Below are positions 23,047-31,659 of a stretch of 38,771 nucleotides of DNA, piece after piece. Within the stretch, counting starts at the first letter, position 1. Each line of letters starts with the position of its first letter. The translations under genes were made by a program, and so were the position numbers. Source of the DNA: an uncultured Bacilli bacterium (GTDB lineage Bacteria > Bacillota_I > Bacilli_A > RF39 > UBA660). The notes beneath the pieces were generated by a model, which did no database searches, had not been told where the DNA came from, and was given only the letters and a program-made list of their open reading frames with translations. The stretch spans positions 1 to 38,771 of the forward strand of contig CANQXT010000007.1 in the NCBI GenBank assembly GCA_947627915.1, written 5' to 3'.

Positions 23047-25078
23047 TTTTTCTTTGATAACCTTTTTTAGGTGGTAATACTTTTAATGAATCAACTGAAA
23101 TATTTGTTTCTTCAATTTCAATAGTAAATTCATCACCATTTAATCCTTCTTTAGATAAAGCTAAATAATCATTTTTACTATTTGAAGAATATATTAATGA
23201 ATTTCTAAATCTAATTTTGTAAGGAATTTGTCTTGAAGAAACTTCTGAATTTTGAATAAAGTATTTATTAATAATATTTTGAACAAAAATTAATTTTTCA
23301 TCATCTGATAATTCAACATTATCTTCTAATACAATTGTTGCCATAACTATATTACCAAAACGTTGTTCATCATATATTGGAGATATAACACAATATTTAA
23401 TATTTTCATCTTGTTTTAACAAATTTTCTATTACGTGTGGCTTTATTTTAAATCCATCATATCTAGTAAATGATCTATCACTTCTAGATAAGAAATTCAT
23501 AATTCCATCTCTATCCATTTGGGCTATATCTTTAGTACGAATAAAATCTATTCCATCATAATTTACATGATTAATATATTCTTTATCATCCAATACACCT
23601 GATGATATAGTACGTCCATGGATTATTAATTCACCTTCTAGTTTTTCTGTTTGATCATCGAATCTTAATAATTCTTCTGTTTCGGGATTTATTAACCCAT
23701 AAACAACACGTGGCATAGGTATTCCCATACTTCCTAATTTATTATAATTGCCAATGGCATTAGATCCACAACCTGCTGTTTCAGACATGCCATGGCCTTT
23801 AGACATTTTTATATTACAATTATGAGATGCTAAAAAATCATTTAATTTTATTTCATCTTCAATTTCTAAAACATCTCCTCCACAACTAACCATCTTTAAA
23901 AATGATAAATCTTTATTTTTTAAAGATGTATCTTTTAATAATCCTAAGAACCATGAAGGTGGGCCCATTATTATTTGTGGTTTATATTTCATAATTAATT
24001 TTCCTAAATTTGCTGGAGCAAATTCTGGAATTTGAATTAAGTCACAACCGTGAAATAATCCAGCATGAGTAACATCTACAACACCATAAGCTGCAAAATA
24101 AGGTAACATATGAAGAACTTTATCACCAGGACCCATTGGCATATTAGCTCCAATTGTTTGTTCAGCATAAGAATTTAAGTTATCGGTAGTTAAAGTTATT
24201 GGCTTAGGCATTGAACTTGTTGTACCTGAGGTATGTACTATTAAATCCAATTGATTAGGATTATATTCTGCTTTTTTAAATTGAGTATATTCACTTCCAG
24301 CCACTAATTGTTTATAATCTAAAGTAGGAATAATAGAATTTTGACGAGCATTAGCTACTAATTCATTTATTTTTTTCATTTTAGCTAGTTTTTGCTTTAA
24401 TGCTTTTAAACCTTCGAAATTGGCAGTTTCGCTTAAATAATTCATTGTAGTTTTAACATCCATTGAATCACTTGCTGAAACTATAACTATTTCACCAATA
24501 CCTAAATCCCGTAATTCTTTTTCTATAGGTTTTAACATAGCTAAATAACATTGATCTAATGCTACAATGTATTTACTTTTTTCATTTTGAATTAATTGTA
24601 ATACTTTACTAGAACTAATTTTAGGATTTATGCTATCAGGACGAGGGTCAACATAATCTGATGCAACACCAATTTGTGAACCACCATAAAATAAATATGC
24701 TGTCTCTGGAATATTGGCCATTAGATACATTACTCTTTCATCTTTTTGACATCCTAAATTTGTAAGAACTTTTGAAGCTTCATCAATATGATTATATAAT
24801 TCGCCATATTTAATATGTTTGCCAAAATAACTTATAGCGTTCAAATCTTCTTTTTGAGGATTATGACTTTTCATATAATCTGTTATTGTCATATTTGGAA
24901 CTGAACCTACTAAAAATTGTTTATCATAGTTTTTTAACCATACTCTATCTAAGTGGGGATAACCAGTATATGGGGCTTTTATTTCTCCAGTAGATATTTT
25001 TTTAAAGTATTCTTCTCTTTCTATATCTGACATATTTTTTATAAAGTTTCTATAATTTTCTATTTCTTCTATTGTCAT
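23036..25078 (-). CDS. AMP-forming acyl-CoA ligase-like adenylating enzyme
   Basis: A 680-residue member of the ANL superfamily, which activates a carboxylate as an acyl-AMP. Visible motifs are the P-loop 'HTSGTTSSMPKPI', the 'GHGMSETAG' A5-type motif, and a hinge 'SRSDRSFTRYDGFKIKP' in place of the usual GRxDDxIKxxGxRI. A lysine near the C-terminus ('SNSKNDYLAL') may correspond to the catalytic A10 Lys. The substrate is not evident and no carrier protein is nearby, so the name stays general. AAGGAG precedes the ATG, and it is a single-gene unit with its own promoter and terminator. Confidence 0.8.
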   Translation of the reverse strand: MTIEEIENYRNFIKNMSDIEREEYFKKISTGEIKAPYTGYPHLDRVWLKNYDKQFLVGSVPNMTITDYMKSHNPQKEDLNAISYFGKHIKYGELYNHIDEASKVLTNLGCQKDERVMYLMANIPETAYLFYGGSQIGVASDYVDPRPDSINPKISSSKVLQLIQNEKSKYIVALDQCYLAMLKPIEKELRDLGIGEIVIVSASDSMDVKTTMNYLSETANFEGLKALKQKLAKMKKINELVANARQNSIIPTLDYKQLVAGSEYTQFKKAEYNPNQLDLIVHTSGTTSSMPKPITLTTDNLNSYAEQTIGANMPMGPGDKVLHMLPYFAAYGVVDVTHAGLFHGCDLIQIPEFAPANLGKLIMKYKPQIIMGPPSWFLGLLKDTSLKNKDLSFLKMVSCGGDVLEIEDEIKLNDFLASHNCNIKMSKGHGMSETAGCGSNAIGNYNKLGSMGIPMPRVVYGLINPETEELLRFDDQTEKLEGELIIHGRTISSGVLDDKEYINHVNYDGIDFIRTKDIAQMDRDGIMNFLSRSDRSFTRYDGFKIKPHVIENLLKQDENIKYCVISPIYDEQRFGNIVMATIVLEDNVELSDDEKLIFVQNIINKYFIQNSEVSSRQIPYKIRFRNSLIYSSNSKNDYLALSKEGLNGDEFTIEIEETNISVDSLKVLPPKKGYQRKIQK

Positions 25079-25100
25079 TATAATCTCCTTCTATTTAGAT

Positions 25101-25129
25101 ATATTAAAACATAGAACAACATATTGCAA
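25101..25129 (-). promoter_or_regulatory. Promoter of the acyl-CoA ligase-like gene
   Basis: TTGCAA (25124–25129), 17-base spacer, TAATAT (25101–25106) on the minus strand. Confidence 0.6.
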
Positions 25130-25144
25130 GAAACTTTACACAAA

Positions 25145-27262
25145 TTAGACGTTTAATTCTTTTACCAAATCATTATCTTCATTATAAAGAATAATTAATT
25201 CGTGTAATGCTCTAGTCATTGATACATATAATAATTTCATATCTAAAGTATTATTAATATCATACTTATTTAAATCATTAATAATTACGGCATCAAATTC
25301 TAATCCTTTAGCTAAGTAATTTGTTAAGATACATACTCCTCCATTATATTTAGTATTCTTATTAGTTATTAAATCTATCTTTATTTTATCTTTTAACATC
25401 TTATAAACAAGATTACTTTCTTTTTCACATTTACATATAATAGCAATACTTTGATAACCTTTATTTTGAAAATAATTTATTTTTTCTAAATAATAATTTT
25501 CTTTAACCATATTCTTATCTAATAAAACTTTATTACCGTGTCTTAAAACCGATATAGCATTTCCATAACCAAAATGTTTAGCTACAATATTAGCACTACT
25601 CATTATTTCACAAGTTGTTCGATAACTTTTTTCTAATTTTTCTAAAGAACAATCATTATGAAAGATATCATTAATAACACTTTCCCAATCACTAATACTT
25701 TGATAAGAATAAATTGATTGAGCTAAATCACCAAAGATAGAAAAAGTACTATTTTTAAATAATTCTTTAATAACATAAAAATGATATAAACCAAAATCTT
25801 GAGCTTCATCAATAACGATATGTGCATATTTATCATAATTTTTATATCCCTTAAAAATAATATTTAAATGTATTAAAGCAGGTAAATCTTCATAACCAAA
25901 GGTTTTAGTTTTAATATAATCTAAAGTATTTTCTTGAAGGGTATTTATTATACAATCATCTTCATTAAGATATTTATCACAATTAAGAATAAAGTTTTTA
26001 TATAATTCACTAGTTTTTAAATTATAATTATGAAAATAATTATTAATAATTTTATCAATATGCATTATATCTTGATTAAATTTTTCTGTTATATTTAGTA
26101 TTTCTTTTTTTCTTATTTCATCTTGACTATTTAAATATTCATTTTTATATTTTAACCAATATTTATATTTAATATCATCACCATATTTTTTCAAATAATC
26201 TTTACCATATTTAATTAATAATTTAATTTTTTCTTCTATACCTAAATTATTTTTATTCATAAAATTACTAATTGTTTTTTGATCAATTAAAGTTACACCT
26301 TCATAACTTATATCACCATGAACAATATTATTTAATAAATCTTTTATATACTTATCTAATGAATCTTTATATTTTAAAGAAGATTTATATTTAATATTTT
26401 TAATTAATAAATTATTTTGCATTAACATTTCTAAACGCATATTTTGATCAATTATTTTAATTTTTTCACCTAAAAAATTATTAACAATATCTAAGAATGT
26501 TTTTTGTCCTACAGCATTAACTTCTAAGTCAGGTAATACTTTTGAAATATAATCCATAAAATAAGCATTAGGACCAATAACTAAAAAAGAACTTTCTTGA
26601 TAATTTTTTTGTTCATTATAAACAAGATAAGCAATACGATGGAGAGCTACCGTAGTTTTACCAGAACCAGCAGTTCCTTGAATAATAATATTTTCTTTTA
26701 GATCTTCTCTAATAATATGGTTCTGTTCACTTTGAATAGTAGCAACAATATTTTTTAAACGATTATCAGCAGAAACACTTAAATAGGGTTTTAATAATTC
26801 ATCATTTGCTACAGCAGTTAAATCTTGATAACTTTTTAAAATACCATTAGCTATATCAAATTGTCTTTTTAATTCGAGATTGCCTTCAATTAAACCATTG
26901 GGAGATAAATACTTCGCACTTCCTAAAGAAGAATCATAATAAAGACTGGAAATAGGAGCACGCCAGTCAACAGTTATAGGGTTTTCATCATTATCTAGAA
27001 TACCAACTTTCCCTATATAACATATTTCTTTTTTGCCACTTGAATCGACAAAATCAATCCGCCCAAAATAAGGATTATTAATATACTTATTTAATAATCT
27101 TATCTGGGTTCCATAATAACTTAGTAGATTTTCCTGTAAAATGGGATCATTTTTGTAAGTTTTACTTACACTTTGCATCTTCTTATCATAAAGAAATATT
27201 AAGTCACGATATTCCTTTATAACATCATGCAACTTCTTGTCTTCAATTTCTAGGTTGGTCAT
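25145..27262 (-). CDS. helD: HelD-type superfamily I ATPase (RNA polymerase recycling)
   Basis: UvrD/Rep-like motor. Walker A is 'GTAGSGKT' (196–203), helicase motif Ia/Q-like sequence precedes it, and Walker B is 'VIDEAQDFG'. The N-terminal ~190 residues start with a helical hairpin-like region and contain 'VDWRAPISSLYY', typical of HelD, which inserts into RNA polymerase and releases stalled complexes. At 705 residues it is a little shorter than B. subtilis HelD (774). The start is ATG 27262, eight bases after AAGGAGG; the track's GTG at 27271 is part of the ribosome site. Confidence 0.85.
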   Translation of the reverse strand: MTNLEIEDKKLHDVIKEYRDLIFLYDKKMQSVSKTYKNDPILQENLLSYYGTQIRLLNKYINNPYFGRIDFVDSSGKKEICYIGKVGILDNDENPITVDWRAPISSLYYDSSLGSAKYLSPNGLIEGNLELKRQFDIANGILKSYQDLTAVANDELLKPYLSVSADNRLKNIVATIQSEQNHIIREDLKENIIIQGTAGSGKTTVALHRIAYLVYNEQKNYQESSFLVIGPNAYFMDYISKVLPDLEVNAVGQKTFLDIVNNFLGEKIKIIDQNMRLEMLMQNNLLIKNIKYKSSLKYKDSLDKYIKDLLNNIVHGDISYEGVTLIDQKTISNFMNKNNLGIEEKIKLLIKYGKDYLKKYGDDIKYKYWLKYKNEYLNSQDEIRKKEILNITEKFNQDIMHIDKIINNYFHNYNLKTSELYKNFILNCDKYLNEDDCIINTLQENTLDYIKTKTFGYEDLPALIHLNIIFKGYKNYDKYAHIVIDEAQDFGLYHFYVIKELFKNSTFSIFGDLAQSIYSYQSISDWESVINDIFHNDCSLEKLEKSYRTTCEIMSSANIVAKHFGYGNAISVLRHGNKVLLDKNMVKENYYLEKINYFQNKGYQSIAIICKCEKESNLVYKMLKDKIKIDLITNKNTKYNGGVCILTNYLAKGLEFDAVIINDLNKYDINNTLDMKLLYVSMTRALHELIILYNEDNDLVKELNV

Positions 27263-27321
27263 AAATAACACCTCCTTAGAAATGATCTTTAAAAACTAAA
27301 TATAAGTTTAACACATTTTTT

Positions 27322-27358
27322 AAAAAAAAGAAATATTATTTAAACATTTCAATATTTC
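27322..27358 (-). terminator. Terminator of the RSH gene
   Basis: GAAATATT (27351–27358 side) pairs with AATATTTC (27330–27337 side) on the minus strand, then eight T. The 5' arm is within the last codons of the gene. Confidence 0.82.
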
Positions 27359-28772
27359 TTATTCTTCTTCTTGAGTAATTAGTTTTCGCATCTTTTAAAA
27401 GTTCTTGTTTATCTATATAAGCATTAACACTTGTAAGAATTCGAACTCGATCATTATTTTGCAAAACATAATCATTTTTTACGGGTTCATCATTAACAAT
27501 AGCTCCGATCATTGTATTACCTACTTCGGAATGAATACGATAAGCAAAATCAACAACAGTAGCACCTTTAGGTAATTCCATTATTTCTCCTTTAGGAGTA
27601 TAAACATAAACTTTTTCTGTAAATAATTCTTTTTCTACTTCTCTAATAAATTCGGCATTATTACTAAATTTATTATCAATATCAACTAATGATTTATAAA
27701 ATTGAAATTTTTCTTTTAATTCTTCTTGCATTATAACTCGGGTATTACCATTTTTTATTTTAAAATAACTAGGTAATCCAAAACTAGCAACTTGATCCAT
27801 TTCATAAGTTCTAATTTGCGTTTGAACTAATAAATTATTGGGACCAAAAACAGTGGTATGTAAACTTTGATATAAGTTAGTTTTAGGACTAGCAATATAA
27901 TCTTTAAATCTCTTAGGAACAGGATGATAAACATTATGAATAAGTCCTAAAGCTTTATAACAATCTAATTCTTCATTAACCATAATTTTTAAAGAAAATA
28001 AATCGTGGATATTATTTAATTTTTGATGTTGTTCATATAAATATTTATATATACCATAAATATTTTTAGTTCTTATTTTAATATCATTATTTAAATCATA
28101 AGTTAATAATTTATGATGAATTACATCTTGCATTTCTTCTAGAATAGGTTGTTTTTCTTTTTCTAATTCTTTTTGAATAGTTAAAGTATCACAATATTCG
28201 TGTGGTTTTAAATATTGTAAAGATAAATCTTCTAATTCACTTTTTATTCGGTAGGCACCAATATAATATGCAAGAGGAACAAATAAATGCATCGTTTCTA
28301 AAGAATTTTCTCTTTGTTTATATTCTGATTTATATTGTAAAGTACGCATATTATGTAATCTATCAGCTAGTTTAATAATAATAATTCGAACATCATCTCT
28401 AATACTAGTAATTATTTTGCGATTATTAGCATTATTTAATTCTTCTTTAGAATTAAAATTCATTTTAGCAAGTTTAGTAACTCCATCAACTAAATTGGCT
28501 ATATCATCGTTAAAGTGATAAGCAATATATTTTTTTGTAGCTTCTGTATCTTCGATTACATCGTGTAAAAGTCCTGCACAAATAGTATCTCTATCAGCAT
28601 GTAACTCAGCAAGAATAATAGCTACATTTAAAGGATGAATTATGTACTCTTCCCCACTTTGACGATATTGTCCTTCGTGTAAAAGACGAGCACACTTATA
28701 AGCTTCATAAATCATTTTTTTATCTCTTTCACTATAATCTGTTAATAATTTTTCTAAATCTTTATACTCCAT
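27336..28772 (-). CDS. Truncated RelA/SpoT homologue, probably (p)ppGpp hydrolase
   Basis: A 478-residue RSH protein. The hydrolase domain looks intact: 'IIHPLNVA', HD at 70–71 in 'LLHDVIEDT', and 'KLADRLHNMRTL'. In the synthetase domain R234 and D291 ('RFKDYIASPK') are kept. The catalytic Glu of the EIQIRT motif is Gln317 ('VQTQIRT'), and the following 'MHxxAExGxAAHW' has become 'MDQVASFGLPSYF'. A TGS domain ends the protein near residue 440; the helical, zinc-finger and ACT domains of full-length Rel (~730 residues) are absent. Hydrolase-only activity is inferred. The start is the second Met (GGAGG five bases upstream). A leader peptide and hairpin precede it. Confidence 0.87.
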   Translation of the reverse strand: MEYKDLEKLLTDYSERDKKMIYEAYKCARLLHEGQYRQSGEEYIIHPLNVAIILAELHADRDTICAGLLHDVIEDTEATKKYIAYHFNDDIANLVDGVTKLAKMNFNSKEELNNANNRKIITSIRDDVRIIIIKLADRLHNMRTLQYKSEYKQRENSLETMHLFVPLAYYIGAYRIKSELEDLSLQYLKPHEYCDTLTIQKELEKEKQPILEEMQDVIHHKLLTYDLNNDIKIRTKNIYGIYKYLYEQHQKLNNIHDLFSLKIMVNEELDCYKALGLIHNVYHPVPKRFKDYIASPKTNLYQSLHTTVFGPNNLLVQTQIRTYEMDQVASFGLPSYFKIKNGNTRVIMQEELKEKFQFYKSLVDIDNKFSNNAEFIREVEKELFTEKVYVYTPKGEIMELPKGATVVDFAYRIHSEVGNTMIGAIVNDEPVKNDYVLQNNDRVRILTSVNAYIDKQELLKDAKTNYSRRRIRNIEMFK

Positions 28773-28786
28773 ATAAACCTCCATAA

Positions 28787-28823
28787 GAAAACAGCAACCA
28801 AAATCATATTAGTTGCTGTTTTC
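28787..28823 (-). promoter_or_regulatory. Perfect 12-bp hairpin in the RSH leader (candidate attenuator)
   Basis: GAAAACAGCAAC and GTTGCTGTTTTC are perfectly complementary with a 13-base loop. The 5' arm is the last four codons of the leader ORF and the 3' arm ends in TTTTCTTA a few bases before the RSH ribosome site. It could act as a weak terminator or as a translation-control hairpin sensitive to ribosomes on the leader ORF. Confidence 0.65.
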
Positions 28824-28895
28824 AGAAATTGCCCATAAAAATAGATTATTATAACTATTAAAGAGAAAATAATGTTTTAATAAAATATTTTTCAT
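28809..28895 (-). CDS. Leader peptide upstream of the RSH gene
   Basis: A 28-codon ORF beginning MKNILLKHYF and ending in WAISENSN, with AGAGAGG five bases before its ATG. It is downstream of a good promoter and its final codons form one arm of the RSH leader hairpin. A ribosome finishing the ORF would cover that arm. This layout is known for ribosome-controlled attenuators, including those of antibiotic-resistance genes. Too short for the ORF track; translation is not proven. Confidence 0.6.
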   Translation of the reverse strand: MKNILLKHYFLFNSYNNLFLWAISENSN

Positions 28896-28921
28896 ATGAA
28901 CCTCTCTATAAATTTCTTATA

Positions 28922-28950
28922 ACTCTATCGCATTTTTGAATTATTGTCAA
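28922..28950 (-). promoter_or_regulatory. Promoter of the leader peptide–RSH unit
   Basis: A perfect TTGACA (28945–28950), 17-base spacer and TAGAGT (28922–28927) lie just after the valS stop. The leader before the small ORF is about 20 nt. Confidence 0.7.
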
Positions 28951-28956
28951 GACTTT

Positions 28957-31380
28957 TTAATTATTTTCTTCTTCTTTCTTTAAAACAATAGCATTTATTT
29001 GATATTTATTTTCTAAAGCATTTATTTTTAAATCTTCAATAAATAATGTTGCTTTAAAATCTTTTATAGAACTTTCAATGGCATTTTTTAATTTATCTTC
29101 AACAGAGATATCTAATGATTCAACAACTGTTTTTAAAGATAAATTATTATTAGATTTTTCTCCTCTTACAAGACTAATTATTTCACACATTAAATCACCA
29201 TATTTTTGTTCTTCCTTAAAATCATATTTTAATTCTTCTATTTCAGTTAAATGAATAGATTTCTTTGTATGATATATTACAGAGAATATTTCTTCAGTAA
29301 TAAATGGGAAGAAAATACTAAAGTCTTGTAATAATTTATATAACAACATATAAACAGTTTTTTGACCACTATAACGAGGTATTACCCCAAATTCTTCAGG
29401 TCTATATAAACGATGTTTAACTATTTCAATATAATTATCACAGAAATTCCAGAAGAATTTTTCTAAAGTATTTAAAGCTAAACCTATTTCATATTTTTCT
29501 AAATAATTAATAAATTCTTTTTCCATATTTTGGAAAGAACCTATTATCCATTTATCCACATATTCAAAATCATTAAATTCTTTATCTTCATAATCTTCTA
29601 AATGCATTTCAATAAATTTAGCGACATTCCAAATCTTATTAATTAATTTTTTACCTCTTAATAAAGTTTCTTCACTAAAAGTAATATCTGTACCTAATCT
29701 ACCTGATGCTGCCCAATAACGAATAACATCAGCAGAATATTCTTTAATAATATCAATTGGTTCTACTTTACTATTACCTTTACTTTTACTTATTTTTTCA
29801 CCCTTACTGGCCATAACAAAACCAGAAATCATCACATTATCCCAAGGTTTAATACCAAAATGATAAAAACTTTTAACAATAGTATAGAAATCCCAAGTTC
29901 TAATTATTTCAGAAGCATTAGTTCTTAAACTCATTGGTTTTAATATATCTTCATAATTATCTTTTTCTCCATAACGCATATTAATAAGTGGCGTTACAGA
30001 AGAAGTTGCCCAAGTATCCATTACATCAGTTTCTGGAATAAAGGAAGTACAACCACATTTTGGACATTTACTTTCTCTTGGTTTATCAATTAAAGGATTA
30101 ACTGGTAAATCTTCTTTGTGAGCAAATATTGGTTCTTGACATTTTTCACAATACCATACTGGGAAGGGAACACCAAAATATCTTTGTCTTGAGATACACC
30201 AATCCCAAGCAATATTATTAACCCATTCTTCATATCTGGTATACATATATTTTGGATACCAATTAATTTCTTTACCTATCTTTAAGAAATCTTCTTTATG
30301 ATTCATTATATCAATAAACCATTGTTTCATAACGGCATATTCGACTTCTTTACCACATCTTTCGTGGGTTTGAACTTCGTGTTCTAATTCTTCTATTTTT
30401 AAAACATAACCTTGTTCTTGTAAATCCTCAATGATTTGTTTTCTTGCTTCTTTGATTTTTAATCCCCCATAGTTAGGAACAGAATCAATAATTTTACCAT
30501 CATCAGTAAATATATATTTAAGAGGTAAATTATATTTTTTCCACCATTCTATATCGGTTTGATCTCCAAAAGTACAGCACATAACAACACCAGTACCTTT
30601 ATCAATAGCTACTTTTTCATCACCCATTATTGGAACATCTACATTAATAACTGGAATATGGGCTTTCTTACCAATTAAATGTTTATGTTCTTCATCTAAA
30701 GGATTAACAAAAACACATACGATAGCAGGTAATAATTCTGGTCTTGTAGTAGCAATAATAAATTCTTCATTATCTTCAACAGTTTTAAATTTAAGATAAT
30801 TAAAAGTTGTTTTAATAGTCTTAGTTTCTAATTCGGCTTGAGCAATAGAAGTTAAACATTCATTACACCAAAGAGCAGGACTTTCTTTATGATAACAATG
30901 ATTCTTACTAATTAAATCTAAAAAAGAAGTTTGACTTATTTTAATTGTTTCTGGACTAACTGTTTTATAATGAATATTCCAGTCAGTACTTACACCAAGT
31001 TTACTAAATAAATCTTGAAATTCAGCTTCATATTTATCAGTTGTTGCATAACATAATTTAGAAAATTCTTCTCTACCTATTTCGTGGGCTTTTTTACCTT
31101 GTTCTTTTTCAACTAATCTTTCACTAGGTAAACCGTTATCATCAAAACCAAAGGGATAAAAAACATTATAACCCATCATTCTTTTATATCTAGCAATCAT
31201 TTCCGCTTGACTATAAGAGAATATATGACCAATATGAATTTTACCATTAACAGTTGGAGGAGGTGTATCAATAGAATATACCTTTCTCTTATCTACTTTA
31301 AATTCATATATTTTATTTTCTTGCCAGTAATTTAACCATTTTTCTTCTTTTTCTAAAGCATTATATTTCTTATCTAACAT
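28957..31380 (-). CDS. valS: Valyl-tRNA synthetase, archaeal-like type
   Basis: Class I synthetase of 807 residues that charges tRNA-Val. It has HIGH in 'GKIHIGH' (49–52), the editing-domain motif 'IATTRPELLP', the Val-specific 'WCISRQRYFGVPFPVWYC', and the KMSKS loop as 'KISKS'. A zinc-binding insert 'CEKC…CPKCGC' and the short C-terminus without a long coiled coil resemble archaeal ValRS (also known in Rickettsia) rather than the usual ~880-residue Bacillota enzyme. AAGGAAG precedes the ATG. Controlled by a T-box leader. Confidence 0.94.
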   Translation of the reverse strand: MLDKKYNALEKEEKWLNYWQENKIYEFKVDKRKVYSIDTPPPTVNGKIHIGHIFSYSQAEMIARYKRMMGYNVFYPFGFDDNGLPSERLVEKEQGKKAHEIGREEFSKLCYATTDKYEAEFQDLFSKLGVSTDWNIHYKTVSPETIKISQTSFLDLISKNHCYHKESPALWCNECLTSIAQAELETKTIKTTFNYLKFKTVEDNEEFIIATTRPELLPAIVCVFVNPLDEEHKHLIGKKAHIPVINVDVPIMGDEKVAIDKGTGVVMCCTFGDQTDIEWWKKYNLPLKYIFTDDGKIIDSVPNYGGLKIKEARKQIIEDLQEQGYVLKIEELEHEVQTHERCGKEVEYAVMKQWFIDIMNHKEDFLKIGKEINWYPKYMYTRYEEWVNNIAWDWCISRQRYFGVPFPVWYCEKCQEPIFAHKEDLPVNPLIDKPRESKCPKCGCTSFIPETDVMDTWATSSVTPLINMRYGEKDNYEDILKPMSLRTNASEIIRTWDFYTIVKSFYHFGIKPWDNVMISGFVMASKGEKISKSKGNSKVEPIDIIKEYSADVIRYWAASGRLGTDITFSEETLLRGKKLINKIWNVAKFIEMHLEDYEDKEFNDFEYVDKWIIGSFQNMEKEFINYLEKYEIGLALNTLEKFFWNFCDNYIEIVKHRLYRPEEFGVIPRYSGQKTVYMLLYKLLQDFSIFFPFITEEIFSVIYHTKKSIHLTEIEELKYDFKEEQKYGDLMCEIISLVRGEKSNNNLSLKTVVESLDISVEDKLKNAIESSIKDFKATLFIEDLKINALENKYQINAIVLKKEEENN

Positions 31381-31396
31381 TTTCTTCCTTCTTTCT

Positions 31397-31427
31397 AAAA
31401 AAAATTCACCCTTATCTAAAGGATGAA
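31397..31427 (-). terminator. T-box terminator hairpin of valS leader
   Basis: TTCATCCTT (31419–31427 side) pairs with AAGGGTGAA (31405–31413 side) on the minus strand, nine pairs with one G·U, followed by eight T. Confidence 0.87.
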
Positions 31428-31605
31428 CTTAAGTCCATGGTACCACCTTAATTTATACTTTTAAGTATACACTTTGAAACTTTAACGCAGTTATACGTAT
31501 TTTCTAAAATTAGAAAACAAGCTCATAAGCTACCTTCAATAACCTTTAATACAAATTTTCACCAACCATTTGCTCTCTAAAATTAAATAGTTATTTACTC
31601 CTCTT
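31397..31605 (-). promoter_or_regulatory. T-box leader of valS
   Basis: On the minus strand: 'TAGAGAGCAAATGGTTGGTG' at the base and top of Stem I, specifier region 'GAAGGTAGCTTATGAGC' with GTA (valine codon), and the T-box core 'AAGGTGGTACCATGG'. The specifier agrees with the gene downstream. It should be read through when uncharged tRNA-Val accumulates. Confidence 0.92.
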
Positions 31606-31622
31606 CTTCACAGCTTTTCCTT

Positions 31623-31651
31623 ATTATAACATATGTCTTTTTATTGCACAA
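31623..31651 (-). promoter_or_regulatory. Promoter of the valS T-box transcript
   Basis: TTGTGC (31646–31651), 17-base spacer, TATAAT (31623–31628) on the minus strand, between lysS and the T-box. Confidence 0.75.
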
Positions 31652-31659
31652 TTAACTTT

